DNA of 64,000 nucleotides from Halolactibacillus halophilus (lineage in GTDB: Bacteria > Bacillota > Bacilli > Bacillales > Amphibacillaceae), in contig NZ_FOXC01000008.1 of NCBI RefSeq assembly GCF_900115605.1, positions 16,547 through 80,546 of the forward strand, written 5' to 3'. How positions within the stretch are numbered: the first letter of the stretch is position 1; each line of letters opens with the position of its first letter. Below the pieces are notes generated by a model. The model did not search any database and was not told the DNA's origin. It worked only from the letters and a program-made list of their open reading frames with translations. A program made the translations under genes and the position numbers. Positions 39,551-48,273 of the stretch are shown one piece after another.

Positions 39551-40897
39551 TTAAAGGGGGAGAAAAATACGGAAGGTTGTTCCCTCTCCTAATGTGGAAT
39601 CGACTTCAATTCTCCCCTCATGTTGGTCAACAATAGCTTTAGCAATGGTTAACCCAAGACCAGTCCCACCTGTTTCTCTCGCACGCGCTTTATCGACACG
39701 GTAAAACCGATCAAAGATGGCCTGTTGGTCTTGTTTACTTAATCCTTCACCATAGTCTTTGACTTCAATCACCGCATCTGTTTCTGTTTTCTTTAAGCTC
39801 AACCGTATTGCTTTTTCTGAGTACTTTTGGGCATTATCTAATAAAATATAGACCAATTGTTTAAGCTTTTCTTCATCTCCAACAATTGTAATGTCTTGTT
39901 CAGTCATTTCAAATGTAATTGTCCGGTCAAACGCTAGCGCTATTGATTTACTTGCTTGTTTTAACAATGGCCGTAAGGCCACTTGTCTAAAAGTGAATAA
40001 TTCTCCTTTTTCAATCGATACAAGTGTTAACATTTGTTGAATTAAGTGATGCATTCGGTCTGTTTCGTAATTAATCGTCTCAAGCGACTCTTCCATAACA
40101 TCTGGATTCGTCTTCCCTTGACGTTCCATGAGTCGTACATAACTCTTAATCACGGCTAGTGGCGTTTTTAATTCATGTGAAGCATTCGCAACAAATTGTT
40201 CTTGTGTATCAAACATCGATTTTAGTCTCGAATTCATTTCATTAAAGTTTAATGCCATATGGCCGAGCTCATCTTTACGGTCACTAAATTCCACTTTTTC
40301 CCACTTACCATCAGCTTGATTATGTTGCATCGCTAGTGATAAACGTTCGATTGGCTTAATAATAATTCGTGCGATCGCTTGACCGATAAAAACACCAGGA
40401 ATGATCATCATAAAGAAGCTGAAGATGAGGACAAGAATGAGGACATCTAAGGCATCGTCAATATATTTTAATGGTTGCACTACCTCGAGCGCTTTTACTT
40501 CTTGGTCAACATAAATAATTGGCATCGATACCTTCGCAAAACGTTCACCATCATCAATTGTAAATTCATCTGTCGATGTTTGATTTGTAAATTGCCCGTC
40601 TAAAGTTGTTAACCGCTCATCTTGCGTTATGACTTGAATAATCTGTCCGTCATCATCAATCAGACGAATCATCCCGTCTGTCGGAACGTACGCTTTAAAT
40701 AGTTGCACCGGGTCGACGTTGCTAATTTCATCTTGCGCAAAAGCTTCCAGTAACGTCGTCGCTTGGGCTTCAATCCGATCAATTTCTTGGCTTGTCATAA
40801 TTTGTACAAAACTAAAATAAATGAGCGTTTCAATCACAAATAGAAATAATAAAAAACCGATTGTGTTAAATAAAACAAGCTTTGTCTTAAGTTTCAT
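39551..40897 (-). CDS. Sensor histidine kinase
   Basis: Membrane kinase of 448 aa. Two TM segments (about 10-30 and 150-172) flank an extracytoplasmic sensor. A HAMP domain follows, then HisKA with FVANASHELKTPLAVIKSY, N-box LLDNAQKYSEKAI, G1 VKDYGEGLSKQD and G2 GGTGLGLTIAKAIV. It is 2 bases from the response regulator gene. The layout with a PepSY protein resembles ArlS/CiaH-like systems. The signal is unknown. Confidence 0.93.
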   Translation of the reverse strand: MKLKTKLVLFNTIGFLLFLFVIETLIYFSFVQIMTSQEIDRIEAQATTLLEAFAQDEISNVDPVQLFKAYVPTDGMIRLIDDDGQIIQVITQDERLTTLDGQFTNQTSTDEFTIDDGERFAKVSMPIIYVDQEVKALEVVQPLKYIDDALDVLILVLIFSFFMMIIPGVFIGQAIARIIIKPIERLSLAMQHNQADGKWEKVEFSDRKDELGHMALNFNEMNSRLKSMFDTQEQFVANASHELKTPLAVIKSYVRLMERQGKTNPDVMEESLETINYETDRMHHLIQQMLTLVSIEKGELFTFRQVALRPLLKQASKSIALAFDRTITFEMTEQDITIVGDEEKLKQLVYILLDNAQKYSEKAIRLSLKKTETDAVIEVKDYGEGLSKQDQQAIFDRFYRVDKARARETGGTGLGLTIAKAIVDQHEGRIEVDSTLGEGTTFRIFLPL

Positions 40898-40899
40898 TG

Positions 40900-41580
40900 T
40901 TATTCACTCCGAACCATATAACCCACACCACGTACGGTTTCAATGAGCTCATAGCCTAATTTTTGACGCAAGTATCTGACATAGACATCGACTACATTCG
41001 TCTCGCCCATGTAGTCATAGCCCCAGACTTCTGCTAGTAGTTGATCGCGGGTTAACACTTGATTTTTATTTTTTACTAAAAAGGCGATCAGTTCAAATTC
41101 TCGTTTGGTAAGTTCAACAGGTGTTTGATCCTTCTTCACTTCATATGTGCTTAAATAAATGACAATATCTTTGACTCCGAGTTGATCGGCGTTTAAAATC
41201 TCATCTTCTAATGCATTTTTTCTAAGTTGTACTCTGATTCTTGCTAGCAGCTCTTCAATTTCAAACGGCTTTGTCATATAATCATTAGCACCGTAGTCTA
41301 AGCCACTCACTTTATCATAAATTTGATCCCTTGCTGTTAGCATAATGACAGGCAGGGTTTCATTCTCTTTTCTTAGACGACGCAATATATCCATTCCACT
41401 TAAATTTGGTAACATTACATCTAAAATGACTAACTCAAATGTCTCTTTTAACATCAATCGAAGCGCCTCTTTACCATCATGACTTAACTTAACATCATAA
41501 CCTTCAAACTGTAATTCCAGTTCTAAAGCTCTTGCTAGTTTTACTTCATCTTCTACGACCAGTATTGTCATCTTTTCCAC
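40900..41580 (-). CDS. OmpR-family response regulator
   Basis: DNA-binding regulator of 226 aa. The receiver domain carries VVEDE at the N-terminus, phosphoacceptor Asp in LVILDVMLPN and Lys in MTKPFEIEELLARI. The C-terminal winged helix contains ELTKREFELIAFLVKNKNQV and VDVYVRYLRQKLG. It is first in the operon with its kinase and the PepSY gene. Confidence 0.95.
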   Translation of the reverse strand: MEKMTILVVEDEVKLARALELELQFEGYDVKLSHDGKEALRLMLKETFELVILDVMLPNLSGMDILRRLRKENETLPVIMLTARDQIYDKVSGLDYGANDYMTKPFEIEELLARIRVQLRKNALEDEILNADQLGVKDIVIYLSTYEVKKDQTPVELTKREFELIAFLVKNKNQVLTRDQLLAEVWGYDYMGETNVVDVYVRYLRQKLGYELIETVRGVGYMVRSE

Positions 41581-41645
41581 CCTCTTTCCCCTAGTGTACC
41601 ACAGCCCACACCACCTAGCATGAAGCGATTGCTTACTTGTTGTTA

Positions 41646-41682
41646 TAAAAAACCTAGAGACCGGTTACGACCTCTAGGTTTA
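41646..41682 (-). terminator. Terminator of the esterase gene
   Basis: A 10-bp stem (AAACCTAGAG with CTCTAGGTTT) precedes a T-run on the minus strand. Confidence 0.72.
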
Positions 41683-41740
41683 CCTCTGACACTTATCAAG
41701 AGGTTACCGCAGCAAATATTCAGCTTTTAGTTTGCCTTTA

Positions 41741-42517
41741 TTAATTCAACATCCAGTCTAACGCCGCTTTAATATGCCGGTCCCAGTAACCCCACTCATG
41801 GGTCCCTGAATCAAATGTAATATTTGAGGCTAACTGATAAGTTTCAAGTATGTCACCGAAGCGTCTATTATCATCATAAAGGAAATCTTCTGTTCCACAG
41901 GCGAGATAAATAGCCGGCATATCTGTTTTATTATTCATATCCCGTCTCAACAAATAAAACAGATCATGGGAAGTACCAGCAATATCTTTATCCGCGAAAA
42001 TTTGATCCATTAACGGTGCCATATCTGTTCCTTCGCGCTCCTTGCGCAACCTTGCCATATTGACTGCTCCTGACAGCGATGCCACTTTGTGAATAGCTTT
42101 TGGTTTACTTAACGCCCACTTGAGCGCCCCGTAGCCACCCATCGATAAGCCAGCGACATACGTATCCTCAGGTGCTGTTGATACCGGAAAGAAATACGCC
42201 ACCTTCTTCGGTAATTCTTCTGTTAAGAAAGTGAAATAGTTTTTCCCTTGATGCATATCTGTATAAAAACTATGATCACCATCTGGCATCACGACCGCGA
42301 TACCATGTGTTTCAGCATAGCGTTCAATCGAGGTGCGGCGACTCCAAATCGTATGGTCATCAGAAAAGCCATGCAGCAAATATAAAACAGGCACGTTTTG
42401 TTGCTGATCTGAATTAATCCCGCCGTATTGATTACGTGTCTTTTCTGGAATAATGACCGTCATACCGGTATGTTTTTGCAAAACGTCTGAAAAAAAGTGA
42501 CACGTCATTTGCGCCAT
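41741..42517 (-). CDS. Esterase D/FrmB-like alpha/beta hydrolase
   Basis: Serine hydrolase of 258 aa, similar to tributyrin esterase EstA and S-formylglutathione hydrolase-like proteins. LLHGFSDDHTIW is the oxyanion region, nucleophile S125 lies in AGLSMGGYGALKWAL, and the His in TFDSGTHEWGYWDRHI. There is no signal peptide, so it is cytoplasmic. It lies 29 bases after the DUF4003 gene and may be co-transcribed. The substrate is unknown. Confidence 0.85.
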   Translation of the reverse strand: MAQMTCHFFSDVLQKHTGMTVIIPEKTRNQYGGINSDQQQNVPVLYLLHGFSDDHTIWSRRTSIERYAETHGIAVVMPDGDHSFYTDMHQGKNYFTFLTEELPKKVAYFFPVSTAPEDTYVAGLSMGGYGALKWALSKPKAIHKVASLSGAVNMARLRKEREGTDMAPLMDQIFADKDIAGTSHDLFYLLRRDMNNKTDMPAIYLACGTEDFLYDDNRRFGDILETYQLASNITFDSGTHEWGYWDRHIKAALDWMLN

Positions 42518-42546
42518 ATCTGTTTTCCTACTCTCTTTTCATTCTA

Positions 42547-43515
42547 TTAATAGAGCCCGATAGAACTCGATGAAACAGCTGACATAATAGCCATATGTTC
42601 AACTTCAATTAATTCATAAGCTAACGTGAGTACTTCTTGATTAACCCCCGTTTGATGCGGTAAATAATCAATCAGTAACATATGCATGGCCAGCTGTTTT
42701 TGTAGCTTCTTATCCTGTTTAATTTTGGTTCGTTTTAGTAGATCATTTACTAACATCTCGAGTTCAATCACATGTTTCTTCTCAAAAGATGAATGAGATA
42801 AAATCGCAAAGGATAAGTATTGTTCTGGTTCAATAATAAAGTTGGCATTAGCTAATTGTTTATATAATTGAATCGCATGACTTAAATGGCTGCTGAAAGC
42901 TGGTAACGAAAAGACCATACTCATCACATATAGGTGCGTTCCCGCTTTAAAGCCATGTTTCACTAATTCATCGTAATTTGATTCAACAACTTCAACAATC
43001 GCTTGTTCATCCTTTAGCCGCTTATTTTCTTGTTGTTCAACACTGATTTTAAATACAAATGGAAAGATAGTTCGGTTAAGCATAAAACCGTGCCGATGCT
43101 TTAAGCGCCGGTACAATTGATTAGCTGTCCCAACACATGAAAGTGGGGCATGTTTTTCTACTAACATTAAGGCGAGATAATAACTGACCGTTTCTTTAAT
43201 CAGGCCTTCTTTTATAAGCGCTTTTTGTTGGGTTAAGAACTCATCAATCGCCGCCAGCGGATCATCTGTTTTAATGATTAGTGATGCGGCAATAAAATAT
43301 TGTTCTGACTGTTTTAATGTTGAAAAGGGTGACAATTTTTTACTTAACGTTTGACTGACACGTTCAAATAAGTTTAAATCTAGCGGTTGGTGACTCAAAG
43401 CAAACTCTAATGATACGAGTGCAATACTTTTAGAATCAAATCGCCAGCGGTATCGCTTCTTTAATTTTGAGACATTATCTTCAAACACACGTAAAATATC
43501 TAAATAATCATCCAT
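42547..43515 (-). CDS. DUF4003 protein
   Basis: All-helical cytoplasmic protein of 322 aa with the DUF4003 pattern (start ILRVFEDNVSKLKKRYRWRFDSKSIALVSL, a central AAS-rich segment, and a C-terminus ending in SSSSIGLY). Family function is unknown. ATG 43515 begins MDDYLDILR. A phosphatase/esterase context gives no clue. Confidence 0.75.
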   Translation of the reverse strand: MDDYLDILRVFEDNVSKLKKRYRWRFDSKSIALVSLEFALSHQPLDLNLFERVSQTLSKKLSPFSTLKQSEQYFIAASLIIKTDDPLAAIDEFLTQQKALIKEGLIKETVSYYLALMLVEKHAPLSCVGTANQLYRRLKHRHGFMLNRTIFPFVFKISVEQQENKRLKDEQAIVEVVESNYDELVKHGFKAGTHLYVMSMVFSLPAFSSHLSHAIQLYKQLANANFIIEPEQYLSFAILSHSSFEKKHVIELEMLVNDLLKRTKIKQDKKLQKQLAMHMLLIDYLPHQTGVNQEVLTLAYELIEVEHMAIMSAVSSSSIGLY

Positions 43516-43830
43516 ATTAAATCCCTCACTTTATAACGATTATGCTAGACTATACCCTTAAATGTCCTGGTTAAAAACGGTTAAACCAAATTAAATATTG
43601 CTTATTTAAACTTTAAGGGAACAACATTGCCACGTCCCTAATTAACCCGTAACTGATTACACTTAAAGCTTGATAAAAAATTTCTCCTTTATATGTATCC
43701 CCTTACATGATTTTCTGCAATACACACACTTCTTTTTCATGGTACACTAGAATATGAGGAAGAACAAGCGAAGCTTTCGTTGCGTTTGAATACCCTTTAA
43801 AACATTTATATTTTAGTTGGAGGAACAGCA
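43516..43830. other. Divergent intergenic region
   Basis: It holds the start regions of the DUF4003 gene (minus) and the HAD gene (plus, with TTGGAGGAAC as ribosome site). No further element is supported. Confidence 0.5.
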
Positions 43831-44634
43831 ATGACACAAATCACACACATGTTTGTCGATGTCGACGGCACTATCGTTAGGCACGATCAATCCATTCATC
43901 AAAAAACAATCGCAGCCATTGAAGCAGCCAAAACTAAAGGCATAGAGCTATGGCTCGCGACAGGACGGCCGGTACATGAGCTAAAATCGTTAATGGACAA
44001 GCTCGGAATCACCAATGTTATTGGGTATAATGGTGCTTATGCGAGAAAAGGAGACCGCGTGTTATATGAACAACATATGGCTGAAGACGTGGTTGATGAT
44101 TTTATTCAAACAGCCGAAGCACACGATCAAGAAATCGTGTTATATTCCGATACTCATAACCTCTTCACATCACTTGAACCCGATTATGTTCAGGGATTTA
44201 TCCAACACTTTGGGATTCAGTACAATGTTTTATATTCTAACGATAAAAAAGAGCACATTTATGGCATGACGTTAATGAACTGTCCAAAAGAAAATATTCC
44301 GATATATCAAAAAGACACGACGCTATTTTTCTCTGAAGTGTATGTGGAAGGAATGACCAATCACTATGACATCATTCAACAAGCCGTCAATAAAGGCAAA
44401 GCGATTGAAGCCGTTATGAATGAAGAGAAACAGACACTTGAACACGCGGTTGCCATTGGTGATGGAATGAACGATAAGGAAATGTTAAAGCTTGCAGGTG
44501 TTGGGATTGCGATGGGAAATGCTCATCCTGACCTAATCGCCTATAGCGATTATCAAACAACAACTGTTGATGAGGGCGGATTATATGATGCCCTAACCTA
44601 TCTCGGTATCATCACACCACAAGTCAATAATTGA
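43831..44634 (+). CDS. Cof-type HAD-IIB phosphatase
   Basis: HAD hydrolase of 267 aa. Motif I FVDVDGTIVRHDQ, motif II LATGRPVHELKS and motif IV AIGDGMNDKEMLKLAGVGIAMGNA. The IIB cap lies between about 85 and 185. GGAGGAAC precedes ATG 43831. Substrate unknown. It precedes a second HAD gene on the same strand after an 88-106-base gap with hairpins. Confidence 0.9.
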   Translation: MTQITHMFVDVDGTIVRHDQSIHQKTIAAIEAAKTKGIELWLATGRPVHELKSLMDKLGITNVIGYNGAYARKGDRVLYEQHMAEDVVDDFIQTAEAHDQEIVLYSDTHNLFTSLEPDYVQGFIQHFGIQYNVLYSNDKKEHIYGMTLMNCPKENIPIYQKDTTLFFSEVYVEGMTNHYDIIQQAVNKGKAIEAVMNEEKQTLEHAVAIGDGMNDKEMLKLAGVGIAMGNAHPDLIAYSDYQTTTVDEGGLYDALTYLGIITPQVNN

Positions 44635-44649
44635 TTAACCGCTCTATAA

Positions 44650-44712
44650 AAAGTTCCCCCCTTCAATCAAGAAGGGATTTCAACCCAAAAGAATGACTTA
44701 TCATTCTTTCAC
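44650..44712 (+). terminator. Two consecutive hairpins between HAD genes
   Basis: CCCCTTC/GAAGGG (about 44655-44672) and AAAGAATGA/TCATTCTTT (about 44690-44709) follow the first HAD stop. T-runs are short, so termination may be partial. Confidence 0.45.
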
Positions 44713-44739
44713 TACATTAACATGACGAGGAGTAAGCAG

Positions 44740-45618
44740 ATGATAAAACTAATTGCATCAGACTTAGATGGTACGTTACTACAAGATGATGGTAGTATTT
44801 CAGAAGAGACTGTGCGGATGATTAATGAAGCAGAACAACAAGGAATCCGATTTATGGTGGCGACTGGTCGCTCTTATAACTCAGCTAAACAAGCAATCGC
44901 ACGGGCAGGACTGTATGCCCCTATTCTTTGTATGAACGGAGCCAACCTCTATGACCTTGAAGATAACCTTCTGATTGATACCCCATTTGACGTATCGATG
45001 GCCAAAGAGATCGTTGACGCTGTTGATACGAACAAAATTTATTTAGAAATGTATACCAGTAACGGTGTCTATGCACCTAAGAAGGATCAGTTTGTCGAGA
45101 TGTTGTTGACGATTTTACGTGAAAAATTTGTTGGTTATACCGATGAACAAATTAAAGCCCACATCAATCAACGATTTCAAGAAGAAACATTTACTTTTAC
45201 CGATGATTTCTTATCCGTATTAGATGATCCAACCGTCACACCTTATAAGTTACTCGCTTTTTCCTTCGACAAAAGTGATTTAGATACACTGCGACAAACA
45301 TTCGCAAATAGAGATGACCTTTACGTGACCAGTTCTGGATTTGATAATGTTGAATTCAATCACAAAGAAGCAACCAAAGGGCACGCTTTGCTAGCTTATG
45401 CCAAAACATTAGGGATTACAGCTGAAGAGATCATGGCGATTGGTGATAATGAAAATGACCTCCCAATGCTAACAAACGTTAAATACGGCGTAGCCATGGA
45501 CAATGCCTCAGACCTGATTAAAGCAAATGTTAACTATACGACGGCATCTAACAATCAACACGGCGTTAAGCAAGCGATTGAACAAGCTTTAACCATTAAC
45601 AACACCCTTGCACCATAA
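44740..45618 (+). CDS. Cof-type HAD-IIB phosphatase (YidA-like)
   Basis: HAD hydrolase of 292 aa. The frame opens at ATG 44722, but GAGGAG with 7-base spacing selects ATG 44740, giving the standard MIKLIASDLDGTLLQ. Motif II ATGRSYNSAKQ and motif IV IGDNENDLPMLTNVKYGVAMDNA. The long cap domain matches YidA-type sugar phosphatases. It is 34% or so like its neighbour by eye only in motifs, not a recent duplicate. Confidence 0.88.
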   Translation: MIKLIASDLDGTLLQDDGSISEETVRMINEAEQQGIRFMVATGRSYNSAKQAIARAGLYAPILCMNGANLYDLEDNLLIDTPFDVSMAKEIVDAVDTNKIYLEMYTSNGVYAPKKDQFVEMLLTILREKFVGYTDEQIKAHINQRFQEETFTFTDDFLSVLDDPTVTPYKLLAFSFDKSDLDTLRQTFANRDDLYVTSSGFDNVEFNHKEATKGHALLAYAKTLGITAEEIMAIGDNENDLPMLTNVKYGVAMDNASDLIKANVNYTTASNNQHGVKQAIEQALTINNTLAP

Positions 45619-45639
45619 ATATTTTCACGCTAAGACGAT

Positions 45640-45671
45640 AAAAAGACTCACCCGAGGTGAGTCTTTTTATA
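45640..45671 (+). terminator. Terminator after second HAD gene
   Basis: A perfect 13-bp stem (45640-45652 with 45656-45668) and T-rich end. The A-rich 5' side makes it a terminator for the minus-strand dps gene too. Confidence 0.85.
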
Positions 45672-45724
45672 TTGATATTATTCCAACGCAAATATGGAGA
45701 TAAAACAACTACTTTAATATAAAA

Positions 45725-46165
45725 TTAATCTAGATAGTATTTCAGCATCCACATATGCTTTTCAAGTGACGTTTTATAACCGATACATAAATCTTCTGTA
45801 TCATCATCACCAGCGTCACCAGCTAATTCGATTCCCTTATCCAAGTCCTTAACGGCTGTTTCAAAGTCAGCTAATACGGTTTTTACCATCTCTTCTGCTG
45901 GAACTTTGTCTGTGTAAGGCGCTTCTTTTATACTTGAATTATCAATGAATTCTTGAAGTGTAGAATAAGGATTACCACCAATCGTTAACAGACGCTCAGC
46001 AAATTCATCAAACTGCTCGTTGACTTCATCATATAATTCTTCAAACTTTTCGTGTAAAGTGAAGAAGTTAGGTCCTTTTACATACCAGTGATGTTGATGT
46101 AATTTCGTGAACAACACCCCTTGCGTTGCAACAATTTTGTTTAAGTGATCATGTAATTGTGTCAA
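45725..46165 (-). CDS. dps: Dps-family ferritin, copy 1 (most diverged)
   Basis: DNA-protecting mini-ferritin of 146 aa that oxidises and stores iron, using H2O2. Ferroxidase residues H26 (HQHHWYVKG), H38, D53 and E57 are in place, matching the Dps intersubunit site. The start is TTG 46165 with GGGAGC upstream. About 18 residues differ from copies 2 and 3, including the end KYYLD. It is the last of three tandem genes probably read from the PerR-type promoter at 47314-47342. Confidence 0.93.
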   Translation of the reverse strand: MTQLHDHLNKIVATQGVLFTKLHQHHWYVKGPNFFTLHEKFEELYDEVNEQFDEFAERLLTIGGNPYSTLQEFIDNSSIKEAPYTDKVPAEEMVKTVLADFETAVKDLDKGIELAGDAGDDDTEDLCIGYKTSLEKHMWMLKYYLD

Positions 46166-46241
46166 TATAAACAGCTCCCTTAATCTTTTTTATTAAAATT
46201 CATCTTTCAAATATTGATAAATGAAACATTAGCCGATTAGC

Positions 46242-46682
46242 TTAACCGAGATAATAACGTAACATCCACATATGCTTCTCAAGTGATGTTTTATAACCGA
46301 TACACATGTCTTCAGTCACATCATCGCCGGCTTCACCCGCTAGTTCAATCCCCTTACCTAAGTCGTTTACGACTGTTTCAAAATCAGCTAATACGGTTTT
46401 TACCATCTCTTCTGATGATACTTCCTTGGTATATGGTGCTTCTGATATACTTGAATTGTCGATAAACTCTTTTAAGGTTGAATACGGCTGTCCACCGATA
46501 GTTAACAAGCGTTCCGCGAATTCGTCAAACTGCTCGTTGACTTCATCGTATAGTTCTTCGAATTTTTCATGTAAAACGAAGAATTTATTCCCTTTTACAT
46601 ACCAGTGGTGTTGGTGCAATTTTGTGAATAATACCCCTTGTGTTGCGACAATTTTATTTAAGTGATCATGTAGTTGTGTCAA
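46242..46682 (-). CDS. dps: Dps-family ferritin, copy 2
   Basis: Dps protein of 146 aa, differing from copy 3 at only about five residues (for example L8/V8, N32/D32, V36/T36). All ferroxidase residues are kept. The start is TTG 46682 with GGAGCTG upstream. The 20 bases before the start closely match those before copy 1, so the duplication unit included the ribosome site. The gap to copy 1 is 76 bases. Confidence 0.93.
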   Translation of the reverse strand: MTQLHDHLNKIVATQGVLFTKLHQHHWYVKGNKFFVLHEKFEELYDEVNEQFDEFAERLLTIGGQPYSTLKEFIDNSSISEAPYTKEVSSEEMVKTVLADFETVVNDLGKGIELAGEAGDDVTEDMCIGYKTSLEKHMWMLRYYLG

Positions 46683-46755
46683 TATAAACAGCTCCTTTAA
46701 TTTTTATTTGATATCATTATTTAATTAAGGTAAAGCAAAACAATAGCCACTAGAC

Positions 46756-47196
46756 TTATCCTAGATAATAACGGAACATCCACATATGCTTCTCAAGTGA
46801 TGTTTTATAGCCAATACACATATCTTCAGTTACATCATCGCCGGCTTCACCCGCTAGTTCGATGCCCTTACCTAAGTCGGTTACGACTGTTTCAAAATCA
46901 GCTAATACGGTTTTCACCATCTCTTCTGATGATACTTCCTTAGTATATGGTGCTTCTGATATACTTGAATTGTCGATAAATTCTTTTAAGGTTGAATACG
47001 GCTGTCCACCGATAGTTAATAAGCGTTCCGCGAATTCGTCAAACTGTTCGTTGACTTCATCGTATAGTTCTTCGAATTTTTCATGTAGAGTAAAGAACTT
47101 ATCTCCCTTAACGTACCAGTGATGCTGATGTAGCTTCGTAAATAATACCCCTTGTGTTGCGACAATTTTGTTTACGTGATCATGTAGTTGTGTCAT
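46756..47196 (-). CDS. dps: Dps-family ferritin, copy 3 (promoter-proximal)
   Basis: Dps protein of 146 aa with the same metal-site residues as its paralogues. Unlike the other two, it begins with ATG and a strong GGAGGC site, so it should be translated best. It is first behind the PerR-type promoter. It is followed by copy 2 after 73 bases. The three genes likely form one peroxide-induced transcript, possibly making mixed dodecamers. Confidence 0.94.
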   Translation of the reverse strand: MTQLHDHVNKIVATQGVLFTKLHQHHWYVKGDKFFTLHEKFEELYDEVNEQFDEFAERLLTIGGQPYSTLKEFIDNSSISEAPYTKEVSSEEMVKTVLADFETVVTDLGKGIELAGEAGDDVTEDMCIGYKTSLEKHMWMFRYYLG

Positions 47197-47300
47197 AAAA
47201 AAATGCCTCCTTAAATAATATATTCTTGTTTACTCTCCCTTGTTACTCTTCCCTTTTATAATTGAGATAAACATGCACAAAGAAAAGTTTTTAATCTTTA

Positions 47301-47342
47301 TTACTTTATAATTATTATAAAGTAATAATTATTATTTGTCAA
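47301..47342 (-). promoter_or_regulatory. dps promoter with PerR box
   Basis: On the minus strand -35 TTGACA (47337-47342) and -10 TATAAT (47314-47319) are 17 bases apart, both consensus. The -10 lies inside TTATAATTATTATAA (47306-47320), an exact match to the Per-box TTATAATNATTATAA. The whole of 47301-47325 is a perfect 25-base palindrome. Confidence 0.9.
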
Positions 47343-47547
47343 TCAGTTTTACCTGGTTCATTTGACTAAGGACAATAACTAAATAATTTTACTTCCCATT
47401 CTTATTTCCTATATAATGTAGAAAGACAAACAAAGTTAGTGTCCACTTACATTGTTGTGTTTACCCGGTGAATCATTTTTTAAACCTATCTACTAAAAAT
47501 CAGATAATTAATATATTCAAATAATATGTATAAAAAGGAGTCATACA

Positions 47548-48273
47548 ATGACAGAAATAGCACTTTTACTTGATCACGTTTCGTTTAATGTCGATGATTT
47601 AACAATCATCAACGACCTGTCTGGTTCTATCAAACACGGTAAAATAACCGCCTTTGTTGGACCATCTGGCGCAGGTAAATCAACACTTTTTAGATTACTA
47701 AATCAATTAAAAACCCATACCAAAGGGACCATCACCTTTAATAATGAGGACATTTTGACAATCAATCCGATGATATTAAGGAAAAAAATCGGCATCGTCT
47801 TACAAGAAGGCGTGATGACGACTGGAACGGTCTATGACAATCTTGCTTTACCACGTCAACTTCAAGATAAGACATTATCCAAACAAGAAGCTCTATCATT
47901 TCTAGACAAAGTTGGATTAAAAGAACGCTTCTTAAACACCAAAGCTAAGGAGCTATCCGGTGGACAAAAACAAAAGGTGTCCATTGCCAGAACATTAATC
48001 AACCAACCCGATATTATATTAATGGATGAGATCACCTCTTCATTAGACCAAGTATCTACCCAAGCGATTGAAATGCTTATTAAAAAAATAAACAAAGAGG
48101 ACCACCAAACCATTCTTTGGATTACGCACAACATTGACCAAGCGAAACGGTTAAGTGATAATACATGGGTATTGATTGACGGTGAGTGTCGCTACCAGGG
48201 ACCAACAAATCATCTGAATGAAGCCACTGATCAGGCAGTGATTGACTTTTTGGAAGGCGGCGATGAATCGTGA
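47548..48273 (+). CDS. fetA: ABC transporter ATPase, FetA-like iron exporter
   Basis: ATPase of 241 aa paired with a UPF0014 permease. Walker A GPSGAGKSTLFRLLN, signature LSGGQKQKVSIART, Walker B IILMDEITSSLDQVS with Glu, switch WITHNIDQAKRL. The pair matches E. coli FetAB (YbbLM), proposed to export iron and protect from peroxide. Its 3' end overlaps the permease by 4 bases. It is divergent from the dps operon, which supports a shared iron/peroxide role. Confidence 0.88.
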   Translation: MTEIALLLDHVSFNVDDLTIINDLSGSIKHGKITAFVGPSGAGKSTLFRLLNQLKTHTKGTITFNNEDILTINPMILRKKIGIVLQEGVMTTGTVYDNLALPRQLQDKTLSKQEALSFLDKVGLKERFLNTKAKELSGGQKQKVSIARTLINQPDIILMDEITSSLDQVSTQAIEMLIKKINKEDHQTILWITHNIDQAKRLSDNTWVLIDGECRYQGPTNHLNEATDQAVIDFLEGGDES

